From a virus, in the IMG/VR virus record IMGVR_UViG_3300019758_000012, positions 1-41,940 of that record: DNA of 41,940 nucleotides. One strand, given 5' to 3'. Both the position numbers and the translations under genes were made by a program. This document shows positions 21,215-29,094 of the stretch, one piece after another (within the stretch, counting starts at the first letter, position 1; every line of letters begins with the position of its first letter). Under the pieces are notes generated by a model. It ran no database searches. It saw nothing but the letters and a program-made list of their open reading frames with translations, and was not told the origin of the DNA.

Positions 21215-21715
21215 ATGGCACGAAGTGAAGAATTAATAGGGATATTCAATAATGATAACTTTGAACAGTTGTTTAATAATGCAAGTATTATGAGTGTAAG
21301 CGTAGAAGATAGCAGTCAAGTAATGTCACACCCTTTAGAAGATGGAAGCAAAACAAGCGACCATCAAGTTTTTGACCTTATTAGAATACAGATACCTATC
21401 ATTTTAAGTAGTACCGATTTTGTATCAGTTTATCAAAGCATAGACAAAGGTTATAAAAACTCAACTTTATACACAATTCAAACCAAAGTATCTGTTTACA
21501 AAAATATGATTATTGACTCTAAGCCACACCAAGAAACAGTAGAAAGTGGTATAAGATTAGCTTTAAGTTTTACGCAATTTGACACTAAAAAAGCTAATGT
21601 ATCAATTAACCCTAAGTATGCAAGTGATAGCAATACTTCAAACAGAGGTGTACAAAATGGTACGAGTGTAAGTGATGAAAAGAGAACATCAATTCTAGGG
21701 GGGTTAGTTTCGTGA
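21215..21715 (+). CDS. Baseplate/tail adaptor, Dit-like N-terminal domain protein
   Basis: 166 aa. Motif VMSHPLEDGSKTSDHQVFD near residue 40 followed by IRIQIPIIL and a central helix is typical of the small protein after the tape measure in Pam3-like myoviruses, which links the tube to the baseplate. The C-terminus is Ser/Asn-rich and disordered. Last four bases overlap the next GTG start. Confidence 0.7.
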   Translation: MARSEELIGIFNNDNFEQLFNNASIMSVSVEDSSQVMSHPLEDGSKTSDHQVFDLIRIQIPIILSSTDFVSVYQSIDKGYKNSTLYTIQTKVSVYKNMIIDSKPHQETVESGIRLALSFTQFDTKKANVSINPKYASDSNTSNRGVQNGTSVSDEKRTSILGGLVS

Positions 21716-22011
21716 TACAAATACCTTTACAAGCAATACCAAATCAAAATTTAAAATATCAAGCAGAAGATGAGCTTTACGATATAACAATTAGAACTAC
21801 TAAATACGCTACGCATATATCAATAAGTCGTGATGATGAAGCAATAATATCAAATCAAATACTTATTCCAAATAGTTTAGTTATGAGATATAACTATGAT
21901 GTTACAAATGGTAATTTTATATTTGAATCTATGCAAGACAATTTGCCTGATTACAATAAGTTTGGTGTAACACAATTTTTATATTATGTAGATAATAGTG
22001 AGTTAGAGTAG
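21712..22011 (+). CDS. Baseplate plug protein, Pam3 gp18-like
   Basis: 99 aa, GTG start overlapping the previous TGA. The pattern IPLQAIPNQNL......YDITIRT..YATHISISRD with a final YNKFGVTQFLYYV matches small baseplate plug proteins of DUF3383/DUF3277 myoviruses. In the Pam3 structure this protein blocks the tail lumen before ejection. Ends inside a GAGTAGA terminator. Confidence 0.75.
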   Translation: MIQIPLQAIPNQNLKYQAEDELYDITIRTTKYATHISISRDDEAIISNQILIPNSLVMRYNYDVTNGNFIFESMQDNLPDYNKFGVTQFLYYVDNSELE

Positions 22012-22026
22012 AAATTAATCTACTCT
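22005..22026. terminator. Bidirectional terminator, GAGTAGA type
   Basis: GAGTAGA (22006-22012) pairs with TCTACTC (22019-22025), loop AATTAA. Lies at convergent gene ends. Confidence 0.7.
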
Positions 22027-22400
22027 TAGTTAAATAGCCAATAAATACCCACACCGATACCACATATACAAATAGTTAAAAAGGGTAATCCAAAAAAGCC
22101 TATAGTGCCAAATAAAGTATAATCAATAAAATCACTTAATGGTTTTTTATATGCTTTATACAAACCAATTATTAAGCCAATTAAAGCTATTACAAACAAC
22201 AATTTAAAAAGCATTATATCAAAGTCACTATATTTCGGATATAAAGTGTTTATGCAACTAGCATATTCTTGTTTTTGTTCTGTTGTTGCTTTTGTATTAT
22301 TAAAATTATTAACTAATGTCTGGCATTCTTGATTTTTAATTCTTGCTTGATTACTTGCTGTTATTGCTAAACTTGCTGATGCTATTGCTGCTGCTCCCAT
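22026..22400 (-). CDS. Membrane protein, 124 aa (inverted cassette)
   Basis: ATG at 22400 chosen because AAAAAGGACAAATA lies just upstream; the frame extends further but without a ribosome-binding site. An Ala/Ser-rich hydrophobic N-terminus (possible signal or first TM), a polar segment of about 50 residues with two Cys, then two strong TM segments (about 68-90 and 97-122). The extracytoplasmic part could form a disulphide. Candidate envelope-acting accessory protein, for example superinfection exclusion; inference only. Confidence 0.65.
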   Translation of the reverse strand: MGAAAIASASLAITASNQARIKNQECQTLVNNFNNTKATTEQKQEYASCINTLYPKYSDFDIMLFKLLFVIALIGLIIGLYKAYKKPLSDFIDYTLFGTIGFFGLPFLTICICGIGVGIYWLFN

Positions 22401-22419
22401 TATTTGTCCTTTTTGTTTA

Positions 22420-22448
22420 ATCATAACACACAACTTTTACAAAATCAA
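22420..22448 (-). promoter_or_regulatory. Boxed promoter of 22026-22400 gene
   Basis: Minus strand: TTGATT (22443-22448), 17 bp, TATGAT (22420-22425). Confidence 0.8.
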
Positions 22449-22463
22449 TAAAAATGATATAAT
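22435..22463 (+). promoter_or_regulatory. Late promoter before baseplate hub gene
   Basis: TTTTAC, 17 bp (or TTTACA, 16 bp), TATAAT (22458-22463). Interleaved with the divergent promoter. Confidence 0.65.
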
Positions 22464-22485
22464 ATCATTAACAAATTTTAAATAT

Positions 22486-22500
22486 GTTTCAAAGAGTAAC
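22486..22500 (-). promoter_or_regulatory. GTAAC box of cassette 22026
   Basis: GTTTCAAAGAGTAAC; centre 22493 is 45 bp from the minus -35 edge (22448) and starts 28 bp after the forward -10. Confidence 0.75.
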
Positions 22501-22503
22501 AAT

Positions 22504-23343
22504 ATGATTGATAAAAGACTTTTAAAAGTTGAGATTGAAGTAGGCAACACACTTAGAACTTATACCGATTTAGACATATCTGCAAGTGGTAGCAAAGTAT
22601 CTAATGAGATACCAAACGAATTTACAATACAAATAAGCAATTTATCTAAAAGCGTAAGAGATAAAATACTAACAGAAACAAATATTTTAGATAGAAATTT
22701 AAATAATAAAAAAGTAGCAGTATATGCAGGGCGTGAAAGCACGGGATATTCTTTAGTTTACAAAGGCGACATAAGACAAGCAACAATCACACAACCACCT
22801 GACATTAAACTTACATTGATTACATACACAGGAGATACTGCTAAATTTGAAACAGTTTCAAGAAGTGGTGGAGAATTAATTAAGTTATCTACACTAAGTA
22901 AACAAGTAGCAAATAGCTTAGGACTACAATTATTATTTCAAGCAACGGACAAGCAAATTGGTAGCTACAATTATACTGGAAGCAAAACCAAAGAGGTTGA
23001 AAATTTAAATAAAGTTGGTGGAGTAAATGCTTATATTGATGATGATACTTTAGTAGTTAGAAATAGAAACACACCTTTAATAGGTAGCACAATTACAGTT
23101 AATAAGAACAATGGACGAATAGGAATACCAACTGTAACAGAGCGTGGAGTTTCTTTTAAAATACTGTATGATAGTAGAATTAAGATAGGTAGTCAAGTAA
23201 ACTTAACAAGTGAATTAAATGTTATTGCTACGGGGCAATGGGTAGTGTATAAATTAAGTTATGATCTACAAAATAGAAACACTAATTTTTATATCACAGT
23301 TGAAGCAACTAATTTAAAACTAAAGGGGGTGAGTAGAAATTAA
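22504..23343 (+). CDS. Baseplate hub protein
   Basis: 279 aa. N-terminal beta-barrel region with repeated strands, a KV.VYAG.E......VYKGDI segment, and a C-terminal barrel ending in TGQWVVYKLSYDLQNRNTNFYITVEAT, as in T4 gp27/Mu gp44-type hubs in compact myoviruses. Lies between the plug and gp138-like spike genes. The product connects the tube end to the spike. Ends in a GAGTAGA hairpin. Confidence 0.75.
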   Translation: MIDKRLLKVEIEVGNTLRTYTDLDISASGSKVSNEIPNEFTIQISNLSKSVRDKILTETNILDRNLNNKKVAVYAGRESTGYSLVYKGDIRQATITQPPDIKLTLITYTGDTAKFETVSRSGGELIKLSTLSKQVANSLGLQLLFQATDKQIGSYNYTGSKTKEVENLNKVGGVNAYIDDDTLVVRNRNTPLIGSTITVNKNNGRIGIPTVTERGVSFKILYDSRIKIGSQVNLTSELNVIATGQWVVYKLSYDLQNRNTNFYITVEATNLKLKGVSRN

Positions 23344-23350
23344 TCTACTC
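23331..23350. terminator. Bidirectional terminator, GAGTAGA type
   Basis: GAGTAGA (23331-23337) pairs with TCTACTC (23344-23350), loop AATTAA. Confidence 0.7.
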
Positions 23351-23352
23351 TA

Positions 23353-23607
23353 TTACTTTAGATGTATTATCCCGTGTTGCTTTTCATATAATTCTACATA
23401 CTCTTTTTTCGCCATATTTACATCTAAATATGTTCCATAGTTTTTATCATTATAGTCCATTATTTTAAATTTTCCACTTTTCATTTTGCATAGCCTTAAA
23501 TTAAATTTTTGTTTAACAATTTTATATTTTTTATCAATTATTGAATTTGCTGCTTTTTCATAGTCTCCACCCATGCCTCTTAAAACTTCATTTAGATAAT
23601 CTCTCAT
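23353..23607 (-). CDS. Hypothetical protein, 84 aa (inverted cassette)
   Basis: Lys/Tyr-rich soluble protein with a helical N-terminus and the segment LCKMKSGKFKIMDYNDKNYGTYLD, likely a small beta hairpin unit. No family recognised. It is transcribed against the baseplate genes from a boxed promoter with leader AAAATAAAAAAGGA. Confidence 0.6.
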   Translation of the reverse strand: MRDYLNEVLRGMGGDYEKAANSIIDKKYKIVKQKFNLRLCKMKSGKFKIMDYNDKNYGTYLDVNMAKKEYVELYEKQHGIIHLK

Positions 23608-23626
23608 AATAATCCTTTTTTATTTT

Positions 23627-23655
23627 ACTATACAATACAACTTTAATAAAATCAA
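23627..23655 (-). promoter_or_regulatory. Boxed promoter of 23353-23607 gene
   Basis: Minus strand: TTGATT (23650-23655), 17 bp, TATAGT (23627-23632). Confidence 0.8.
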
Positions 23656-23670
23656 TAAAAATGATATAAT
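23642..23670 (+). promoter_or_regulatory. Late promoter before spike gene
   Basis: TTTAAT, 17 bp, TATAAT (23665-23670). Interleaved with the divergent promoter. Confidence 0.65.
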
Positions 23671-23692
23671 ATGTTCAATAAATTTTAAATAT

Positions 23693-23707
23693 GCTACAAA
23701 AGGTAAC
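23693..23707 (-). promoter_or_regulatory. GTAAC box of cassette 23353
   Basis: GCTACAAAAGGTAAC, identical to the box at 8564; centre 23700 is 45 bp from the minus -35 edge (23655). Overlaps the AAAGG ribosome-binding site of the spike gene. Confidence 0.8.
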
Positions 23708-23710
23708 TAA

Positions 23711-24370
23711 ATGAGTGATTTTACAAGCACAGAAGAAAGCAACGAAGATAGTCTTCCTGGAATTATCAAAACAGCACTTGTTAAATTTCAACAAAACTTA
23801 CAGATTAAATTACCTTGTGTTGTCACCAAAGTAGATAGAAATAAAAACCGTGTAAATGTTGTTCCTCTTATTAGGATAATAAAAACAGACGGTACAACAA
23901 TAAAAAGAGCAGAGGTTCCTAGCATACCTATCAAAAATTTATCTACAAGAAATTACATTATTAACCTACCAATAGAAGTTGGTGACTATGGTTGGATAGA
24001 AACAAGCGATAGAGATATTTCTTTATTTTTGCAAACTTATCAAGAGAGCAAACCAAACACTTTAAGAAAAAACGACTTTGCAGACGCTACCTTTTTTCCT
24101 GATACAATTAATCATAATAATTGGGATATTGCATCAGAGGACGCTAATAATTTAGTTATACAATATAAAGGCAACTCCACTAAAATAAGCATAGGCGAAA
24201 ACAAAATCATACTACAAGCTGAAACGATTGAGCAAAGAGCAACTAATCACATATTTACTAATGGAACAATTAAACATGATGGAGCAAGTATAGACAAAAC
24301 TCATGTACATTTACAAAATGATGGTAACGACGCAGGTGGTGGAGTTAATACCACAGCACCAACAAATTAA
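23711..24370 (+). CDS. Baseplate spike, Gp138-like N-terminal domain
   Basis: 219 aa. N-terminal OB-like domain with LPCVVTKVDRNKNRVNVVPLI and PIEVGDYGWIETSDRDI, then a short repeat region of beta turns and a C-terminal HVHLQNDGNDAGGGV end with His residues that may bind metal at the spike tip. This is the membrane-piercing spike of small myoviruses. Translated from AAAGGTAACTAA within the box. Confidence 0.85.
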   Translation: MSDFTSTEESNEDSLPGIIKTALVKFQQNLQIKLPCVVTKVDRNKNRVNVVPLIRIIKTDGTTIKRAEVPSIPIKNLSTRNYIINLPIEVGDYGWIETSDRDISLFLQTYQESKPNTLRKNDFADATFFPDTINHNNWDIASEDANNLVIQYKGNSTKISIGENKIILQAETIEQRATNHIFTNGTIKHDGASIDKTHVHLQNDGNDAGGGVNTTAPTN

Positions 24371-24379
24371 GGATACAAA

Positions 24380-24733
24380 ATGTTAACATTAGCAAAAAAC
24401 GAAAACAAAGATTTATATTTAGACAAAACGGGCAATATTGCATTAAGTGAAGATTTACAAGCGTGCATTGAAGCGTGCGAATGTGCAGTATCAACTATGT
24501 TAAAAGAACAAATATACCAACAAGATGAAGGTGTGCCTAATTTTGATTTAATTTGGAGTGGAGTACCCAATTATGCACAAGCAGAAATAGCTATTAGGAA
24601 CATATTAGAAACAGTTGAAAATGTAGAAGAAGTATTAAATTTTTCTTATAGTGTTGAAAATGGTAACACTTTTAGCTATAATGCTATTATTAAAACTACT
24701 TTTGGAATTGGAGAGGTGTATAGTGGCTTATGA
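24380..24733 (+). CDS. Sheath initiator / baseplate wedge, gp25 or DUF2634-like
   Basis: 117 aa. The pattern LYLDKTGNIALSEDLQACIEACECAVSTMLKEQIYQ.DEG, then AEIAIRNILETVENVEEVLNF is typical of gp25-like wedge proteins that start sheath polymerisation. AAGGATACAAA precedes the ATG. Overlaps the baseplate J gene by 11 bases. Confidence 0.8.
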   Translation: MLTLAKNENKDLYLDKTGNIALSEDLQACIEACECAVSTMLKEQIYQQDEGVPNFDLIWSGVPNYAQAEIAIRNILETVENVEEVLNFSYSVENGNTFSYNAIIKTTFGIGEVYSGL

Positions 24734-25925
24734 TTACATTGATGAGACTGGTATTATAATTGCTGATACATCAGAAATAAAAGAAGAAGTAGCACAAGAA
24801 TACAAAGACACTTTTGGAGATGACTTAGTAACAGATAATGGAAGTCCTGCAAGTGTCTTAATTACTGCTGAAACTACCTCAAGAAAAAACCTACAAGAAA
24901 CAGCAGCACTATTTGCTAACCAAATTAACCCTGATTTAGCAGGTGGCATTTTCTTAGACGCTATAGGCTCACTTACTAATTTCCAAAGAAGACAAGCAAC
25001 TAGCACAACAGTAACTGCAACTATTACGGGTGTAGTGGGTACAGTTATTCCGGAAGGTAGCGTAGCAACAACAACTAATGAAGATAGATTTATTAGTACG
25101 CAAGAAGTTACAATACCTGCAGGCAACACAATTGATGTTCCTTTCCAAAGTGAAGAAAAGGGAAATATCCCTTGCCTTAGTGGAACACTAATTAATATTG
25201 CAGATGGTGGAGTATTAGGTTGGGAAACTATTACTAACAATGATAATGGAGTAGTAGGATTAGTAACTCAAAATGACCCCGAAGCTAGAGTCGATAGAAA
25301 GCTTACTTTGGCTAACGGTGCTAAGGCTTTACCTTTTGCTATTACAAGTGGCCTATATTTGCTAGATGATGTAAAGTCATTAAAGTTTAGAGAAAATTTT
25401 GAAGATATAACAAAGGTTATTGACGGTGTAACAATGGTTAGAAATTCTATTTATGTGTGCGTTGATGGTGGAACTAATACAGAAATAGCAAATGCTCTCT
25501 ATGCTTATAAAACTTTAGGAGCTAGTTATAATAATGGTGCAAGTGCAGACCCACAAGAAGTTACAATAATTACACCTGATACGGAACAAGACTACACAGT
25601 TAAGTTTGACAGACCAGATATAATTAATATTAAAATAAAAATCACAGTAAAAGCCGAAGCGAGTGCAACAGACCAAACACAAAACATTAAAGATTCCATT
25701 CTAGCTTATGCAAATTCAAATATAAGAACAGAAGGCTTTAAAGTTGGAAATGATGTATCACCTACTGAAATTGCTTCAAATGTAGCTTACTCTACTTCTT
25801 ATTTTGTTTCAGATTGTCAAGTTACGAAACAAAGTATTGATGTCTTTCAAAGAGAAACAATTGATATTGAATTATGGGAAAAAGCACAAACTTCATTAAG
25901 TTTAATAGAGGTTGTTCTAGTATGA
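24723..25925 (+). CDS. Baseplate J-like wedge protein
   Basis: 400 aa from a GTG at 24723, preceded by GAGAGG; the longer open frame upstream lies within the previous gene and has no ribosome-binding site. Features of the P2 gpJ family: N-terminal YIDETGIIIADTSEIKEEV, then ANQINPDLAGGIFLDAIGSL, a repeated-strand middle domain and a C-terminal IDIELWEKAQTSL. It builds the baseplate wedges together with the gp25-like and DUF2612 proteins. Confidence 0.85.
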   Translation: MAYDYIDETGIIIADTSEIKEEVAQEYKDTFGDDLVTDNGSPASVLITAETTSRKNLQETAALFANQINPDLAGGIFLDAIGSLTNFQRRQATSTTVTATITGVVGTVIPEGSVATTTNEDRFISTQEVTIPAGNTIDVPFQSEEKGNIPCLSGTLINIADGGVLGWETITNNDNGVVGLVTQNDPEARVDRKLTLANGAKALPFAITSGLYLLDDVKSLKFRENFEDITKVIDGVTMVRNSIYVCVDGGTNTEIANALYAYKTLGASYNNGASADPQEVTIITPDTEQDYTVKFDRPDIINIKIKITVKAEASATDQTQNIKDSILAYANSNIRTEGFKVGNDVSPTEIASNVAYSTSYFVSDCQVTKQSIDVFQRETIDIELWEKAQTSLSLIEVVLV

Positions 25926-26581
25926 GTAAAATACAAGATTTTGACTTATCAGTAAATATTTTAGAAGCTATTTTATGGCAATACAATGAAGCTGAAAATT
26001 TAGTAAATCTTATACAGAAAAAAAATAATTGGTATGATGAAAACATAATACAGTTTTTAGAACAATGGTATTATGATGTTTTTAATGTAGATACCGCAAC
26101 AGATTTTGGCTTAAGCGTTTGGGCTAAAATTTTAAATGTAAACTTTTCCAAACAAATTCCAGAAAGAGCAGATAATAAACTTTTTGGATTCGGAGAGTTT
26201 AGACAAAACTTTTCTAATGGTAATTTTAAGCCACCTAAAGACGAAACATATCAATTAAGTTTAGACCAAAAAAGATTAATAATTAAACTTACATATCAAA
26301 AGTATCATATATTGCCTAGTGTACCTGAAATAAACAAAGTAATAAGAGCTTTAATAAATAAAGATAGCTATATAGTTGATGGCTTAGATATGACACAAAA
26401 TTTAATTATATTTAAAGAACAAATTCCACGAAGCGTTGATTTTATTTTAAATAACTTTGATGTACTGCCTAGACCAGCAGGAGTCGGGATAAAAACACAA
26501 GTTATAACGGGTCGTGAATTTGGTTTTGGCGAGTTTAGAAACAACTTTAATTCAAGTGCCTTTTTTGGCAAAAATATATAA
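25922..26581 (+). CDS. Baseplate wedge protein, DUF2612 family
   Basis: 219 aa. ATG at 25922 overlaps the previous stop; the frame extends upstream but only within gene J. Contains the DUF2612 pattern LEQWYYDVFNVDTATDFGLSVWAKIL and a duplicated FGFGEFR.NF motif (about residues 93-103 and 201-212), which suggests an internal repeat. Completes the wedge of Pam3-type baseplates, as gpI does in P2. Confidence 0.8.
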   Translation: MSKIQDFDLSVNILEAILWQYNEAENLVNLIQKKNNWYDENIIQFLEQWYYDVFNVDTATDFGLSVWAKILNVNFSKQIPERADNKLFGFGEFRQNFSNGNFKPPKDETYQLSLDQKRLIIKLTYQKYHILPSVPEINKVIRALINKDSYIVDGLDMTQNLIIFKEQIPRSVDFILNNFDVLPRPAGVGIKTQVITGREFGFGEFRNNFNSSAFFGKNI

Positions 26582-26591
26582 GGAGTAATAT

Positions 26592-27473
26592 ATGGCAGGT
26601 TATTTTGAAAAACCTTTTGCAGAAACTGGGCTAAAGACTGCAATACCAGTTGATACAACAGTAGACGGAAGCGTATCTTATGAGCAAGGGTATGGAACAG
26701 ATTACGAAATAGACCCCGTAGCAGATCCAGTAAATGCTAAATATCCGGGGCTTAGAGATTTTAATCAACTTTTCTTTAAAATTTCAAGCAATATAAAAGA
26801 ATGGCAAGAGCAAACATTTCCAGCATGGATATCAGACAAGGGAGACGGTAGCCCTTTTTCTTATTCAAAAGACGCTATTGTAACTTATACAGATGGTAGA
26901 GCGTATGTTTCTTTAGTTGATTTAAACACAGGAGAGCCTACGGTAGATACTTCAAACTGGAAATTATTTGAAGATTTTGGAAGTATAAATATTAATAGTT
27001 TAGACCCAAAAACAACGCCAGTTGATGCTGACGAATTAGTTTTATCTGATAGCGAAGATAGCAATCTTTTAAAGAAATTAACTTTTGCTAATTTAAAGGC
27101 AACACTAGATAGCACATGGGTTGCAAACGATGAAAGAGCAAAAACAGCACTAAATGCAAGTGGTTCAGCCCCTATATATGCTTGTAGGGCTTGGGTGAAC
27201 TTTAACGGTACTGGAATAGTTGCTATTAGGGAAAGTGGGAATGTTAGTAGTATTACAGATAACGGTACCGGAACGTATGCAATAAATTTAATTGAAAGCA
27301 TGGAAGATACTAATTATACAATTACAGGATCTTCTGATATATCTGCTACTACTCAAAGTCTGTTTTCTCCAGATGTTTCAAGTAACAATACTGTTTCCAC
27401 TTGTAACATTGTAACAGGTTCAGCGGGTGGGCTAGTAGACGCTGAATATGTATGTGTCAATATAATTAGATAA
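26592..27473 (+). CDS. Tail fibre / receptor-binding protein
   Basis: 293 aa. The N-terminal about 100 residues (baseplate-attachment) contain PFAETG, YPGLRDFNQLFFKI and WISDKGDGSPFSYSKDAIV. A middle helical neck follows, and the C-terminal about 105 residues form a beta-rich head beginning APIYACRAWVNFNGTG with AIRESGNVSSITDNGTG, a module widely shared between tail fibres. It is the likely host-range determinant. AAGGAGTAATAT gives a strong ribosome-binding site. Confidence 0.8.
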   Translation: MAGYFEKPFAETGLKTAIPVDTTVDGSVSYEQGYGTDYEIDPVADPVNAKYPGLRDFNQLFFKISSNIKEWQEQTFPAWISDKGDGSPFSYSKDAIVTYTDGRAYVSLVDLNTGEPTVDTSNWKLFEDFGSININSLDPKTTPVDADELVLSDSEDSNLLKKLTFANLKATLDSTWVANDERAKTALNASGSAPIYACRAWVNFNGTGIVAIRESGNVSSITDNGTGTYAINLIESMEDTNYTITGSSDISATTQSLFSPDVSSNNTVSTCNIVTGSAGGLVDAEYVCVNIIR

Positions 27474-27485
27474 AAGGATAATATT

Positions 27486-27770
27486 GTGAGAATAATATAT
27501 AAAAATAAAGACAATTCAATAGGTGTATTGATACCAACACAAGAGGCTCTAAGTTTTGCAACCATAGAACAAATAGCTGAGAAAGATGTACCATTTCAGT
27601 TGCCTTACAAAATAGTATCAGATAATGATATTCCAACTGATAGAACTTATCGTGATGCTTGGGAATGGGATAACTCAATTGCGCCAGATGGTTTTGGTGG
27701 AGAGTCAAACGAGTTTGATTCAGAGTTATTAGCTAAATATTATAAAACAAAGGAAATATCTGATGATTAA
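27486..27770 (+). CDS. Tail-associated protein, 94 aa (GTG start)
   Basis: GTG start with AAAAGGATAATATT upstream. The pattern MRIIYKNKDNSIGVLIPT...IEQIAEKDVPFQLPYKIVSDNDIPTDRTYRDAWEW is a small protein commonly found next to tail fibre genes; it may be a fibre chaperone or attachment factor, but I know of no proof. The last eight bases overlap the next gene. Confidence 0.7.
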   Translation: MRIIYKNKDNSIGVLIPTQEALSFATIEQIAEKDVPFQLPYKIVSDNDIPTDRTYRDAWEWDNSIAPDGFGGESNEFDSELLAKYYKTKEISDD

Positions 27771-28044
27771 AATTGACAAGAATAAACAACAAGAAATAGA
27801 TAAAAAACATGAGAAAGAATATGGGGTTATATACACTCTTAATGGTATAGATTATCAAATACCTTTTATGAAAGATGATGCAGATGGCGTTGCTTTTGTT
27901 TCAACTGCTTTTGAAAAGAGTTTTTATACTAAAACAATTTTAAAATTTTCTAATAATACTGAAATGTCTATTTCATCTGATGAGTTTACAGCATTTGAAG
28001 AATGGTTTTACAACAAAAGAAACTCATTTTTTGTAATCGAATAA
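27763..28044 (+). CDS. Hypothetical phage protein, 93 aa
   Basis: Soluble, with an N-terminal Lys-rich helix and a beta-rich body (GIDYQIPFMKDDADGVAFV) and a C-terminal helix EWFYNKRNSFF. It resembles DUF4376-type or phage tail-associated small proteins only loosely, so I leave function open. Its start overlaps the previous gene. Confidence 0.55.
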   Translation: MIKIDKNKQQEIDKKHEKEYGVIYTLNGIDYQIPFMKDDADGVAFVSTAFEKSFYTKTILKFSNNTEMSISSDEFTAFEEWFYNKRNSFFVIE

Positions 28045-28104
28045 TAATGACAGAATCACAGCAATTAAAAGATGAAAGAAAAAATTTAGTGTAAGGTAAG
28101 TATA

Positions 28105-28458
28105 GTGGCTAATGAAGAAGAAATAATAAAACTGCTTAAAGGAATAAGGGAAGATACGAAGATAATCCCTATCCTTGAAAATGAAGTAAAAAGACTTAAA
28201 AAACTTGAAGAAGATTTTGAGTCTAAAACTATTCATACAGTAGAAAACAATAACTCATTAGCCGAATACTTTAAAAAGCTAAGCAAAGAAGTAACAATAA
28301 CTTATCTAACAAGTGATGATGCTAGACAATCTCTGATAACTACCATTAAAGAGATATTTGTCAGAGAACTAAATCTTAGGCTAGTAAAAATATTAGCATG
28401 GCAGGCAAGTATATTTACAGCTTTATTTATTGCATACGCTAAATTATGGATAGAGTGA
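28105..28458 (+). CDS. Coiled-coil protein with C-terminal TM anchor, 117 aa
   Basis: GTG start following AAGGTAAGTATA. The first 85 residues are charged helices with heptad-like Leu/Ile/Glu/Lys spacing; residues about 95-115 are a hydrophobic segment, so the protein should be tail-anchored with a cytoplasmic coiled coil. The TGA overlaps the ATG of the response regulator gene (TGATG), indicating coupled synthesis in matched amounts. This suggests that they act together. Function unknown. Confidence 0.65.
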   Translation: MANEEEIIKLLKGIREDTKIIPILENEVKRLKKLEEDFESKTIHTVENNNSLAEYFKKLSKEVTITYLTSDDARQSLITTIKEIFVRELNLRLVKILAWQASIFTALFIAYAKLWIE

Positions 28459-28931
28459 TGAAAGATTTAAATATACTAATTGTTGAAGATGAAGCTATAA
28501 TAAATCTATATTTATCAAAAACTTTAAAGTTGTTTTACACAAATGTCTATATTTCAACAAATGGATATGAAGCTAGAGATATTATTGAAAACAATACTAT
28601 CGATGTAGTAATCACAGATATCAATATGCCTAAAATAGATGGCTTTGGTACGGGTGCAGATTTAATAGAATATATTATATCTGTTAAGCACATTAAAGTT
28701 ATACCTATTGTCATAGTGAGTGCATATAATAATATATGTTGCAAATATAAAGAAGTGGACTGCGTTGAAGTTATAAATAAGCCAATAAATAGTATATACA
28801 GAGTAATTGAAGCTATTGAAAAAGTTTATAATGATAAGAAAAAAAACTTATGTGTAGATGAAGCTTTTTGCAAACTGAAAGAAGTTAATAAAAAAATAAA
28901 TGATATACTAGATAAAATTAACGAGGCTTAA
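28458..28931 (+). CDS. CheY-like response regulator receiver protein
   Basis: 157 aa from ATG 28458. Full receiver domain: acidic pair E10-D11-E12, phosphoacceptor Asp54 in ITDINMP, Ser88 in IVIVSAYN, and Lys108 in INKPI, so phosphorylation and switching residues are all present. There is no output domain; residues about 124-157 form a short Lys/Glu-rich helix, possibly a coiled coil. The gene lies between tail and lysis genes and is coupled to the membrane coiled-coil gene upstream. Could modulate host chemotaxis or motility, or titrate a host kinase; both are inference. A standalone receiver is very unusual in a phage. Confidence 0.9.
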   Translation: MKDLNILIVEDEAIINLYLSKTLKLFYTNVYISTNGYEARDIIENNTIDVVITDINMPKIDGFGTGADLIEYIISVKHIKVIPIVIVSAYNNICCKYKEVDCVEVINKPINSIYRVIEAIEKVYNDKKKNLCVDEAFCKLKEVNKKINDILDKINEA

Positions 28932-28932
28932 A

Positions 28933-29094
28933 ATGAAAACATTACATATAAGAACTATTATTATATCAATACTAAATGCTTTGCTGTATGCAATATTGTT
29001 TATTAGCTTTTCAGTATCTACTAATACGGATATGAGAACAAACACAAGACCACCTCAACGACAAACAAGAAGGGAGACAAATATAAATGATTAA
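28933..29094 (+). CDS. Single-TM protein with basic tail, 53 aa
   Basis: One hydrophobic helix at about residues 8-28, then a Thr/Arg/Pro/Gln-rich basic tail (TRPPQRQTRRE). Start lies one base after the regulator stop and the stop overlaps the next ATG. Not a lipoprotein (no lipobox Cys). Could be part of a lysis set, but nothing else supports this. Confidence 0.55.
   Translation: MKTLHIRTIIISILNALLYAILFISFSVSTNTDMRTNTRPPQRQTRRETNIND

Noticed and set aside
24651-24722. Longer start for the baseplate J gene
   Set aside because: The extension lies within the gp25-like gene, encodes a Leu-rich stretch unlike the family, and the GTG at 24723 has GAGAGG upstream.
28047-28094. 15-codon ORF between two tail-region genes
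   Set aside because: No ribosome-binding site, very short, and the following gene has its own site.
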